Part shown: positions 11,194-17,697 of the stretch, in pieces
How positions within the stretch are numbered: the first letter of the stretch is position 1
Layout: each line of letters starts with the position of its first letter
Source: a virus
Virus record (IMG/VR): IMGVR_UViG_3300031963_000715
Span: 1-28,598 of that record
Length of the DNA: 28,598 bases
Direction: 5' to 3' (one strand)
The notes under the pieces: generated by a model
Database searches by the model: none
The model's input: only the letters and a program-made list of their open reading frames with translations
Told to the model about the DNA's origin: nothing
Translations under genes and position numbers: made by a program

Positions 11194-12636
11194 ATGAAGC
11201 TGAAGGAAAAGGCAAAATGTGAGCCAATTGCCCGCACGGGGCGCGTGCAGGATTGGCTGGATAGTCCTGATGGACGTTTGCCCGTGAGCTGCACGGTGTT
11301 CAACGTAGAAGATTCAATGGAGGGCGAGGATGGCATTGAAGCATCTTGGCGGTTTGTTAGCCACGGTTTGCGCAATGGTGCGGGCGTCGCTGTTCATTTG
11401 TCTTCTTTGCGCGAAAGGGGCGCTGAAAATGGCAAAGGCCTCGTGGCAAGTGGACCAGTAAGTTTTGGCAAGATTTATTCCACGCTTAATGAAATCTTGC
11501 GTAGGGGCGGTTTGTATAAAAATGGGGCTGTAGTTCTTCATCTTGACTATTCCTCTCCTGATGCCATCGAATTTGTTAGTGCATCACGCAGTGAACTTCC
11601 TTGGGTGAAGCGTTGTTTGAACGTTGATGAAAATTTCCTTTCTGCATCATCTCCTGAACTGATTAATGCCTGTCTTCGTGCCATCTCTTCTGGCGATCTC
11701 TGGCTCAACAAAATCCGCCACGATAATCGTGGAGAACGCATCCGGGCTAATGTCTGCTTGGAGGTATATCTTCCGCATCGTGGCACTTGTCTTCTTCAGC
11801 ACGTTAATTTGGGGGCATGTACGCTTGACAACATTCAAGGAGCGTTTGTCGAGGGCATGACGCAGCTTTGTGAGCTGCATGGTCGCACTGGCGTTGGTGA
11901 CACTGGGGAATATCTGCCTCCCTCCATTGATAAACAAATTGGCTTGGGCGTGCTGGGGCTGGCTAATTTCCTTGCCATCCATGGAATTAGCTACAAAGAC
12001 TTTGGCGATGCCATTGAAGCCTATCTTGATGAGAATGCTCATCCTTGGAGCTATTGGCAGGATAAGCCCGTTGGCAAGGCTGTATGGGAAATCGATCAAG
12101 GCATTCAGAAAGCAGGAGAAATCGCTCGTGAGCATGAAATGGAACGTGCTTTCTGCATTGCTCCCACTGCGTCATGCTCCTACCGTTATCTCGACACTAA
12201 GGGTTTTACGACCACGCCAGAAATTGCTCCTCCCATTGCTCGCACAGTAGATCGTGACTCTGGCACATTTGGCGTGGAAAGCTTTGACTACGGCGAAGTG
12301 GAAACCGCTGCTGAAGTGGGCTGGGAGGCTTTCTTTAAAGTTGCTAATGGGTTAGTTCAGTTGTATCAACGCACTGGTCTTTTCCATGGTTATTCGTTTA
12401 ATTCATGGTCAGACATTGTGAATTATGACGAAGTGTTCCTGAAGGATTGGCTAGACTCTCCTCAGACGAGCCTCTATTACAGCCTGCAAGTCCTGCCTGA
12501 TACTCAGCGCAAGGACGACGCATATGCTGCGTTGGACGACGACTTTAAGAGCATGTTTGGTCTCAATGAAGAGACCGAGCAGGATTCTGCGTCTTGTTCC
12601 GTAGAGGCTGGATTCTGCGCTGCCTGCTCAGAGTAG
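11194..12636 (+). CDS. Ribonucleotide reductase, short catalytic (alpha) subunit
   Basis: A 480-residue protein that reduces ribonucleotides to deoxyribonucleotides. The key residues are visible: C33 in PVSCTVFN and C209 in NLGACTL would form the active-site disulfide, and N186-C188-E190 in ANVCLEVYL is the radical cysteine with its partners (matching N437, C439, E441 and C462 of E. coli NrdA by spacing). APTASCSYRY is the phosphate-binding motif, and the tail CAACSE carries a CxxC redox pair. About 190 N-terminal residues of class I enzymes, including the ATP-cone, are absent, so it lacks the usual activity regulation domain. The partner beta subunit is at 13108. ATG 11194 follows a terminator directly. 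It may belong to the short class I/II-like cyanophage enzymes. Confidence 0.85.
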   Translation: MKLKEKAKCEPIARTGRVQDWLDSPDGRLPVSCTVFNVEDSMEGEDGIEASWRFVSHGLRNGAGVAVHLSSLRERGAENGKGLVASGPVSFGKIYSTLNEILRRGGLYKNGAVVLHLDYSSPDAIEFVSASRSELPWVKRCLNVDENFLSASSPELINACLRAISSGDLWLNKIRHDNRGERIRANVCLEVYLPHRGTCLLQHVNLGACTLDNIQGAFVEGMTQLCELHGRTGVGDTGEYLPPSIDKQIGLGVLGLANFLAIHGISYKDFGDAIEAYLDENAHPWSYWQDKPVGKAVWEIDQGIQKAGEIAREHEMERAFCIAPTASCSYRYLDTKGFTTTPEIAPPIARTVDRDSGTFGVESFDYGEVETAAEVGWEAFFKVANGLVQLYQRTGLFHGYSFNSWSDIVNYDEVFLKDWLDSPQTSLYYSLQVLPDTQRKDDAYAALDDDFKSMFGLNEETEQDSASCSVEAGFCAACSE

Positions 12637-12637
12637 T

Positions 12638-12643
12638 TATAAT
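12638..12643 (+). promoter_or_regulatory. TATAAT -10-like element
   Basis: A perfect TATAAT directly after the reductase stop and immediately before the hairpin that covers the LAGLIDADG start. No good -35 box is apparent, so it is a candidate promoter only. Confidence 0.4.
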
Positions 12644-12668
12644 TTACTCTCTTACGGGAGAGTAAATT
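12641..12668 (+). other. Perfect 11-bp hairpin over the endonuclease start codon
   Basis: AATTTACTCTC (12641-12651), loop TTACGG, GAGAGTAAATT (12658-12668). The stem contains the GAGAG ribosome-binding-like sequence and the first two bases of the TTG start. It could either end the reductase transcript or hide the endonuclease start from ribosomes. Confidence 0.65.
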
Positions 12669-13029
12669 GCCAACCAACGAAGAGCTTGCTTGGTTTGCGG
12701 GATTGTTTGAGGGCGAAGGGTGGATCAGCGTTAGCTATCGCCACAATGCTTCCAAAACAAAACGCAAGCCTTATTACCTTATGGTCCGAATGTCCATCAA
12801 GATGACCGATTTGGATACCCTTGAGAAGGTTCACGCGCTATTCGGCGGTGGACTGGTATCAACGAAGGTTCCAGATAATCGCAAACCTTGCTGGACTTGG
12901 ACACTGGGAGACAAAATCAAATGTTCAACGCTTGGGCATCTGATGTTTCCTTATATGGGTCGGCGCAGGCAATTAAAGCTCTGTTCAATGTTTGACGCCA
13001 TCAACGATCACATTGACGAGTATTCATAA
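12667..13029 (+). CDS. LAGLIDADG homing endonuclease
   Basis: A 120-residue protein with a single LAGLIDADG-type helix at residues 6-17 (LAWFAGLFEGEGWIS), whose acidic residue binds the catalytic metal; single-motif members act as dimers. The rest, with DLDTLEKVHALFGGG, CWTWTLGDK and LKLCSMFDAINDH, is the usual alpha-beta scaffold. Homing enzymes cut a homologous site lacking the gene so as to copy themselves. It sits free-standing between the two reductase genes, a preferred site for such elements. Start is TTG 12667; there is no intron sequence that I can see. Confidence 0.85.
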   Translation: MPTNEELAWFAGLFEGEGWISVSYRHNASKTKRKPYYLMVRMSIKMTDLDTLEKVHALFGGGLVSTKVPDNRKPCWTWTLGDKIKCSTLGHLMFPYMGRRRQLKLCSMFDAINDHIDEYS

Positions 13030-13053
13030 GGATTAAATCCTCCCCAAAAAAAG

Positions 13054-13075
13054 AAGGGGCCAGAAGGCCCCTTTT
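13054..13075. terminator. Hairpin terminator
   Basis: Stem AAGGGGCC (13054-13061), loop AGAA, GGCCCCTT (13066-13073), then TT. Symmetric enough to work in both directions. Confidence 0.85.
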
Positions 13076-13107
13076 CTCCTCACACACTATTGAACGATAC
13101 CACGACC

Positions 13108-13842
13108 ATGACTACGAAGAGCCCCTATCTGTCGATGATCGCCAAGAAACGGCCTTGGCAAGCAGTTGCCGTGGACAAGGGCGTTGTTCAGGAAGGTAGC
13201 GAGGCGACGCTCGGTAAGCTGCTGGCGCTGCGCCACCTGGAGCTGCCCGTGAAGGACTTTCTGGAGCAGGGGCTAGAGCGTGACCTGCCTTCCACTCCAG
13301 GCGTGGTGGAGGCACTGCGGCATAACCAAGAGGATGAGCAGCGGCATGACCAGGCTCTTAACTACATTGTTGCCGCCCATGGTTCTGATGAAAAAGCCGA
13401 GAAGGAAGTGGAAGGCATTTTGCAAGCATGGCAGGAGCATCCCGCCCACCCCATTTTGAAAGCTGCCATTCTTGAGCGGAGCATTTTCTTCGTTGTGCTT
13501 CCGTTCTTCCGTTTTAATGGCGATATGGGCATTCGCACAGTGGCGGCTGATATTAGTCGTGACGAGATTACCCACGTTGGCGTGCATAGCCTTGTTGCCA
13601 AAGAGCTTGATGAGAATGCTGGGCAGAGCTTGAACAAACTGCGTCGTGCCACTGCATTGTGGGCATTTGATGCGCTGGGTGCTAGCGAGAACAAATGGTT
13701 GAATAAGGATTTCTGGCTCAAGCAAAGCGACAGCTTGTTTGAGAAGGGCAAGGCAGATGGCCTTGCGGAAACACAACGGAGCCGGATGCCTGCGTTCTTT
13801 GAGGCGGCCAACACCAATCTGCCTTCCTACGGCAGAGCTTGA
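13108..13842 (+). CDS. Ribonucleotide reductase beta subunit (ferritin-like, no canonical tyrosine)
   Basis: A 244-residue protein of the ferritin-like di-metal family. Ligand candidates are E77 and H80 in EDEQRHDQ, E123 in ILERSIFF, and E153 and H156 in RDEITHVG, giving the two ExxH motifs and the isolated Glu of ribonucleotide reductase beta subunits; E45 could be the first ligand. In class Ia/Ib enzymes the radical Tyr lies four residues after the first His; here that position is L84, while Y86 is two further on. It may use a metal-based radical, as class Ic or Id enzymes do. It pairs with the alpha subunit at 11194. ATG 13108 is preferred over TTG 13090. Confidence 0.75.
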   Translation: MTTKSPYLSMIAKKRPWQAVAVDKGVVQEGSEATLGKLLALRHLELPVKDFLEQGLERDLPSTPGVVEALRHNQEDEQRHDQALNYIVAAHGSDEKAEKEVEGILQAWQEHPAHPILKAAILERSIFFVVLPFFRFNGDMGIRTVAADISRDEITHVGVHSLVAKELDENAGQSLNKLRRATALWAFDALGASENKWLNKDFWLKQSDSLFEKGKADGLAETQRSRMPAFFEAANTNLPSYGRA

Positions 13843-13956
13843 TGCTATAGTTACTGCGGCATGCGCCTAGTTCATCAGGTCAAGCAGTTTGCTCTGCTTT
13901 CAGCCCCTCATTAGGCTATTGTTGTTCCCGCTCTGCATTAGCATCGGGCTGATAGA

Positions 13957-14006
13957 GCCTAAGACTCTGAAGCGATTAGCTCTTGTTAATCGCTTCACGC
14001 TTAGGC
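13957..14006 (+). other. Long two-part hairpin upstream of the tRNA-like gene
   Basis: Outer stem GCCTAAG/CTTAGGC (13957-13963 and 14000-14006) and inner stem GAAGCGATTA/TAATCGCTTC (13969-13978 and 13987-13996) with an 8-base loop. There is no T-tract. It ends six bases before the tRNA-like gene. Other pairings occur upstream (AAGCAG/CTGCTT near 13882-13900). Confidence 0.55.
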
Positions 14007-14011
14007 CATCT

Positions 14012-14079
14012 GGTCCTGAAGTGTTGGCACACGTCATGCAGATAGCATGGAATACTGGGTTCGATTCCCAGCAGCGCCT
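14012..14079 (+). tRNA. tRNA-like gene, anticodon position reads GAT (Ile), unusual
   Basis: A full cloverleaf can be drawn. Acceptor GGTCCTG (14012-14018) pairs with CAGCGCC (14072-14078) with one C-C mismatch and one wobble. D stem GTGT/ACAC (14021-14032) has a loop of four bases; anticodon stem TCATG/CATGG has loop CAGATAG; T stem CTGGG/CCCAG has the invariant TTCGATT loop. Oddities are the 4-base D-loop, the acceptor mismatch and A instead of T at position 33. It is therefore either a divergent phage tRNA, a decaying one, or the tRNA-end copy of an attachment site. Position 34-36 reads GAT. Confidence 0.5.
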
Positions 14080-14094
14080 TGTTTCCATCGAATC

Positions 14095-14652
14095 ATGATT
14101 AATTGCTGGCTCACGTCAGACAATCATTTCTGCCATGAGAAAATGTATAGTTTTCTCCGTCCAGATGGAGAGAAAGTGCGTCCATTTCAGAATGCAGAAG
14201 AGGGCGATGCTTTCATGGTGGAACAATGGAACAATCGAGTGAAGCCCAAGGATCGCATTTATGTGCTTGGCGATGTGGCAATCGCTCGCCGTGGCTTAAA
14301 GATACTGGAGCAACTCAACGGAAGAAAAGTATTAGTAAGAGGTAATCACGATATTTTCAAGCTGCAAGACTATGCGCAGTATTTTGATGACATTCGTGGA
14401 TGCTTTTATCACCATGAATTTATGCTGAGTCACATTCCTCTCCATCCAGAATTGTTTGAACAAAGATTTAAAGGAAATATTCACGGGCATTTGCATAGCC
14501 ATAACGTAAAGCTTCCTGATGGAGACCTGGATAGGCGCTATCTTAATTGTTGTGTAGAACAACACAACTTCGCGCCCATTCATTGGGACGAGGCGATGCT
14601 TTATTTCTCCTCCAATGACAGAGCGCCGGACCTTCAACACACCTCTGCGTGA
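14095..14652 (+). CDS. Calcineurin-like metallophosphoesterase
   Basis: A 185-residue protein with the full set of motifs of the calcineurin-like phosphoesterase superfamily: SDNHFCHEK (Dx H) near residue 9, YVLGDVAI (GD) near 61, LVRGNHDIF (GNHD) near 83, MLSHIPLHP (H) near 113 and NIHGHLHSHN (GHxH) near 130. These bind two metal ions to hydrolyse a phosphate ester. The compact size is like phage and bacterial YfcE/MJ0936-type enzymes; the substrate cannot be told. ATG 14095 begins 15 bases after the tRNA-like gene. The next gene overlaps its end by 38 bases. Confidence 0.88.
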   Translation: MINCWLTSDNHFCHEKMYSFLRPDGEKVRPFQNAEEGDAFMVEQWNNRVKPKDRIYVLGDVAIARRGLKILEQLNGRKVLVRGNHDIFKLQDYAQYFDDIRGCFYHHEFMLSHIPLHPELFEQRFKGNIHGHLHSHNVKLPDGDLDRRYLNCCVEQHNFAPIHWDEAMLYFSSNDRAPDLQHTSA

Positions 14653-14860
14653 GCCATTGAATCCCATCATCTATCAATCGTTACGAGCCATTGATTGGCA
14701 TAATGCTCAATATTTCTTAACCATGGACCAGTGGCATCTTGAAAAAGCTGCCATCATTAGACAGTATGTCAGAGAGCTGAAGGCTTGGATTTATGAGCAG
14801 GAGGAAAGGGGCATGGAAGCTATGGTGCTTGGCCCTGGGCGAAAAGGCGAGCAAGCATGA
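14615..14860 (+). CDS. Small helical hypothetical protein
   Basis: An 81-residue protein starting MTERRTFNTPLREPLNPII, with an amphipathic helix (QWHLEKAAIIRQYVRELKAW) and a charged C terminus with MVLGPGRKGEQA. It overlaps the phosphoesterase by 38 bases in another frame, so an internal start further down (ATG 14723 region) is possible. No family recognised. Confidence 0.5.
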   Translation: MTERRTFNTPLREPLNPIIYQSLRAIDWHNAQYFLTMDQWHLEKAAIIRQYVRELKAWIYEQEERGMEAMVLGPGRKGEQA

Positions 14861-14876
14861 TCATGAAGCAGACAAA

Positions 14877-15002
14877 GTGGCGCTCATCCGCACATTTATT
14901 TTTGCTTCCTATCTCATTACCAATTGCTTCATCATTGCCAATGCCGTTGTCCATTGGCCAAAAGAAAAGCCCGCCGTAGCGGGCTCTTGTATTCAGCAAT
15001 AA
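14877..15002 (+). CDS. Possible very small membrane protein
   Basis: From GTG 14877 this frame gives about 41 residues with one transmembrane-like helix (ALIRTFIFASYLITNCFI) followed by VVHWPKEKP. A second frame starting at ATG 14857, which overlaps the previous stop as ATGA, gives a 40-residue hydrophobic peptide (MIMKQTKWRSSAHLF). The first reads more like a real membrane protein, but the second has the better start context. Only one is likely to be real. Confidence 0.35.
   Translation: MALIRTFIFASYLITNCFIIANAVVHWPKEKPAVAGSCIQQ
14960..14985 (-). terminator. Hairpin terminator for the minus-strand genes
   Basis: AGCCCGC (14968-14974), loop CGTA, GCGGGCT (14979-14985). Read on -, it is followed by TTTCTTT. 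It ends the minus-strand unit holding the 39-residue gene and the tRNA. Confidence 0.75.
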
Positions 15003-15004
15003 GC

Positions 15005-15124
15005 TCAAAACCAATGAGGCTTGGGCACGTAAGCAACGCCGCGATAGACGAGCGAAGCCATTTGTGCTTCACGCAGACGAGCTGCTTTCTCAAGCTGCTC
15101 TTTAATCAAAGCGAGAGGGTTCAT
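15005..15124 (-). CDS. Very small protein with YRGVxY motif (39 aa)
   Basis: The minus strand gives MNPLALIKEQLEKAAR followed by LREAQMASLVYRGVAYVPKP and HWF. The ending LVYRGVAY recalls the LxYRGxxY motif of the DUF4278-type short proteins of cyanobacteria and their phages. It is preceded by a helical segment. It lies between the tRNA and the terminator at 14968 on the same strand. Too short to assign a function. Confidence 0.55.
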   Translation of the reverse strand: MNPLALIKEQLEKAARLREAQMASLVYRGVAYVPKPHWF

Positions 15125-15211
15125 GATGGTTCCCGATGATGCAGGCCCCCGTTCCGTGGCTTGCAGGTCATGCGCCCCTTGCGGGGTGAACGTACCATCA
15201 GTGTAGCAAAG

Positions 15212-15284
15212 TGCCCGAAGCAGGATTTGAACCTGCGCTGGAGCGATTTTAAGCCGCTTGTCTCTTCCGCTGGACTACTCGGGC
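15212..15284 (-). tRNA. tRNA-Leu, anticodon TAA, with a short variable loop
   Basis: A 73-base cloverleaf on -. Acceptor GCCCGAG pairs with TTCGGGC (one wobble), the D arm contains the GG pair, anticodon stem AGCGG/TCGCT has loop CTTAAAA with T33 and anticodon TAA, and T stem GCAGG/CCTGC has loop TTCAAAT. No CCA is encoded. Leucine tRNAs normally have a long variable arm; this one has only five bases (CCAGC). A phage-borne UUA-reading tRNA would supplement a codon rare in a moderately GC-rich host. Confidence 0.85.
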
Positions 15285-15339
15285 TGGTGAAGTTGAGGGC
15301 GTCGAAACGGGGCTTCAATCCGTTTTGTACGACATTTCA

Positions 15340-15357
15340 GAACGGGTTGGCCCGTTC
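15340..15357. repeat. Inverted repeat
   Basis: GAACGGG (15340-15346), loop TTGG, CCCGTTC (15351-15357). Followed by CCCCTCTT on +, so a weak terminator at best. Confidence 0.5.
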
Positions 15358-15373
15358 CCCTCTTCCCCTGGGA

Positions 15374-15404
15374 GAACAATGGCGCCTGAAACCATTGTTC
15401 CTTT
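15374..15404 (+). terminator. Hairpin, possible terminator
   Basis: GAACAATGG (15374-15382), 9-base loop, CCATTGTTC (15392-15400), then CTTTT. It would stop plus-strand transcription before the minus-strand terminase operon. Confidence 0.5.
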
Positions 15405-15466
15405 TGAACTAACGCTGGCCAGCGTGCTTCGCGAAAGCTCCAAAAGCATAGCATGGTTTCGTGGGT

Positions 15467-15733
15467 TCAAACGTCATATTCTCTACAGGATTGATCTTGA
15501 GGATGAGCGCGGCAGTAGTCGTCAAAGCTGTCTTCTCCATCGTGAACAGCCTGCTCAAGCAAGGCAATTTGCTTGATGCGTTTGATGTGCGCCTGAAGCT
15601 TTGGCAGGAGAGTGGGCACATAAAGATGTTCAGCAGCAAGAAGCTGCAAAGCAGTTTGTCTGTTTGAACTGCCGCATTCAAGCAGGGACACAAGAAACTT
15701 TGCCTCCTGCATAGTTAAATCGTTGCTCTTCAT
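15467..15733 (-). CDS. Hypothetical helical protein downstream of the terminase
   Basis: An 88-residue protein (MKSNDLTMQEAKFLVS to SCREYDV), all-helical by its look (LVSLLECGSSNRQTALQLLA, then PKLQAHIKRIKQIALLEQAV). It follows the large terminase gene by 31 bases on the same strand, so it is likely co-transcribed with the packaging genes. Small helical DNA-binding small-terminase subunits have a similar size, but usually precede the large subunit and have a recognisable HTH, which I cannot point to. Function open. Confidence 0.6.
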   Translation of the reverse strand: MKSNDLTMQEAKFLVSLLECGSSNRQTALQLLAAEHLYVPTLLPKLQAHIKRIKQIALLEQAVHDGEDSFDDYCRAHPQDQSCREYDV

Positions 15734-15764
15734 TCCATAGCAGAACTATTGCTTGAAAATCATA

Positions 15765-17132
15765 CTAGGAGATAAGGCTTTCAATCCAACCAATGTCATC
15801 ATCTTTGCTTGCAGCAAGAATGGCACCTGCCATTGCAAACGCTAAGTCATCAATTCCAGAAGCCTTACCGCCAGTCACACTCCATTGTCCACTTGGTTTG
15901 TAGATAACAGTGAGATTCTTGAGCTGCATAATTGCTTTCTCATGACGATATAAATTGATTTGTCCTGCATTGAACAATTCTCGCATCTTGCTGAATGCTT
16001 TCATCTTGGAGCTAACAGTCCAAGTTAGTTCAGTGATGGGCAAATCACTTGCCAAGCTTTGAATGGTGCCAGCGCTATTGAACTGGTCCATCACGATGGT
16101 GTCGAAGACGTACAGACGATGCTGTTCCTTAATCCAATCTTCCACTGCATTAATATTCACTTCCATTCGTCCATTAATTTCAAAGTCAGCCACGAAGGAA
16201 TGAAACTTATCAACGACTAGCGTGCCGTTCTCGTAATGCACAATACAAGCAGTGTAGTCGTCACGGCCAACGCCACCACGGGCGGGGTCAAGGGCAAGCA
16301 CATAAGCTCCTTGGAATTCGGGACGTGGCGGTAAAGCCGCTCGACGGTCATCAATGCAGGCGTCAACAACATCGCTTGCAACAAGGGCTGAAAGATTGCT
16401 CGCGAATTGAGCCCCATATTCAACTTTAAACTTCTCAGGATCACGCTGTCTCTCTGTGTCAAGAAACTCTTGCGAAATGCTTGGGTTCATCTCCCACGTT
16501 GGGAGATTCACGGCTTGCATGAAAGGAAATCTTCCTGAGCTTGCTTCTTTGAAATGCTGGTAAAAAATACCGTCTGTTAACCATGGAGAAGAGAGCTCAA
16601 GGATGCGTCCTTTCCCCCCGAACTGAGCAATAGCAGGCGAGAGAGCATCGTAAATGCCTCGACCCCCGCTGTTTGCATCGCCTTCAGTGGCAAAAGCAAG
16701 CTCGTCAAACACTGCGCCTGCGCAAGCAAGGCCACGAGCAGCACGACCCGAAGTGGGGATGGCCTTGAATACGCAGTTGTTGCTCAGTTCAATGATGTCG
16801 GCGGTTTCGCGGACAATCTCTTGAGCGAAGGGACTGTCAAGAATGAGCTGGCGAATGTTGTTGAGAGCAATGCGAGCCTGGTCCTGACTGTTTGCTACGG
16901 TCACGATGTACCATTTCTCGCCTTTTCTTACGCGCCTGCGGTATTCATCTTCCAAGACGAAGCACATATAGACGCACGCCACTGCGGCCATGACAGTTTT
17001 GCCTGATCTTCGCCCAAGCGCCCACACTGCATGGCTCTTATCTGGCTGGAAGAAATTATCAAGAATCTTCGCCTGCCGAGGATAGAGATCCAGCTTTAGG
17101 GCGTGCTTAGAGAAGTCAGAACATTTCAGCAT
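15765..17132 (-). CDS. Terminase large subunit
   Basis: A 455-residue DNA-packaging motor. The ATPase part shows Walker A ALGRRSGKT near residues 39-46, the Walker B with catalytic Glu in AGAVFDELAF near 139-147, and an ELSSPW coupling motif near 169. The C-terminal RNase H-like nuclease shows LALDPARGG near 270, VMDQFNSAG near 338 and GIDDLAFAM near 427, whose Asp residues bind the metals. The length is usual for this protein. It is on -, opposite to the portal gene, and overlaps its upstream neighbour by 17 bases, implying coupling. Confidence 0.93.
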   Translation of the reverse strand: MLKCSDFSKHALKLDLYPRQAKILDNFFQPDKSHAVWALGRRSGKTVMAAVACVYMCFVLEDEYRRRVRKGEKWYIVTVANSQDQARIALNNIRQLILDSPFAQEIVRETADIIELSNNCVFKAIPTSGRAARGLACAGAVFDELAFATEGDANSGGRGIYDALSPAIAQFGGKGRILELSSPWLTDGIFYQHFKEASSGRFPFMQAVNLPTWEMNPSISQEFLDTERQRDPEKFKVEYGAQFASNLSALVASDVVDACIDDRRAALPPRPEFQGAYVLALDPARGGVGRDDYTACIVHYENGTLVVDKFHSFVADFEINGRMEVNINAVEDWIKEQHRLYVFDTIVMDQFNSAGTIQSLASDLPITELTWTVSSKMKAFSKMRELFNAGQINLYRHEKAIMQLKNLTVIYKPSGQWSVTGGKASGIDDLAFAMAGAILAASKDDDIGWIESLIS

Positions 17133-17631
17133 GGCGCAAGTCTACAAGAGGATGCAATTCAGAAGAAGGGACAAAATAAGCTGGTCTGCCATGGGCAGGA
17201 TCTTTCTTCCATTGTTCCTGCATTGCATCTTCACTCTTTATCCAACCATGGAGAAGAGTGATTTTGTTTTGTATCGTAACCAACACTAAGGTTTTTCCAG
17301 GCTTCTCGTCCAATTGGCAAATGAGATCGTAGTCATGGCGAGAGCGTGTCTTCACGTCAATATCAGGAGGAAGATCAAAAGAGCCTCGCTTTGCTTCTGT
17401 TTCTTGATAGAGAAACTCCCGTAGATGGAGATAATCTGCCACTGCTAGCTCGCCAGCGGCGCCAAGCTTGTGAAAGAGCAGTGCTTTGCCACCATCCGCC
17501 GGTCCTCCATTGCGTCCTTTCAGGCCTTTTCGCTCGTTTACGCGCTGCCTGCGGAGGGCTTCCGCCCGCACAATCTCCTTGTCTTCCTCGCTAAAGCCAA
17601 AAACAAGCGGAGAACTGGCCATAGTGTGCAT
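17116..17631 (-). CDS. PD-(D/E)XK nuclease-like protein
   Basis: A 171-residue protein upstream of and overlapping the terminase gene on -. E61 in AAGELAVADYL, then D90-I-D92-V-K94 in FDLPPDIDVKTRSRHDYD, followed by a strand LVLVTIQ, fit the E...D-x-D/E-x-K core of PD-(D/E)XK nucleases. The basic N terminus (RRQRVNERKGLKGRNGG) could bind DNA. Position before TerL is where the small terminase subunit or a packaging nuclease usually lies. Start is ATG 17631, or ATG 17622 (MASS). A role in end-processing or packaging is inference. Confidence 0.55.
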   Translation of the reverse strand: MHTMASSPLVFGFSEEDKEIVRAEALRRQRVNERKGLKGRNGGPADGGKALLFHKLGAAGELAVADYLHLREFLYQETEAKRGSFDLPPDIDVKTRSRHDYDLICQLDEKPGKTLVLVTIQNKITLLHGWIKSEDAMQEQWKKDPAHGRPAYFVPSSELHPLVDLRHAEMF

Positions 17632-17632
17632 A

Positions 17633-17652
17633 GGCTACGTGACAATGTAGCC
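17633..17652. promoter_or_regulatory. Palindrome in the divergent terminase/portal intergenic
   Basis: GGCTAC (17633-17638), 8 bases, GTAGCC (17647-17652), directly upstream of the minus-strand start at 17631. A possible operator in the 66-base divergent gap. Confidence 0.45.
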
Positions 17653-17676
17653 GGGTTCTAGAATAAAAGCAACACA

Positions 17677-17688
17677 TTATGGCCATAA
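17677..17688. promoter_or_regulatory. Perfect palindrome TTATGGCCATAA before the portal
   Basis: A 12-base perfect palindrome ending 9 bases before ATG 17698. With the 17633 palindrome it could coordinate the two divergent structural operons. Confidence 0.4.
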
Positions 17689-17697
17689 ATAAAGCTT

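Noticed and set aside
12641-12668. Hairpin as part of a group I intron in the reductase gene
   Set aside because: The reductase reading frame ends normally before it with its CxxC tail intact, and no intron core or split gene is visible.
14055-14079. Proven attP site
   Set aside because: The tRNA-end sequence is suggestive, but no integrase gene lies in the window and the host tRNA is not available for comparison.
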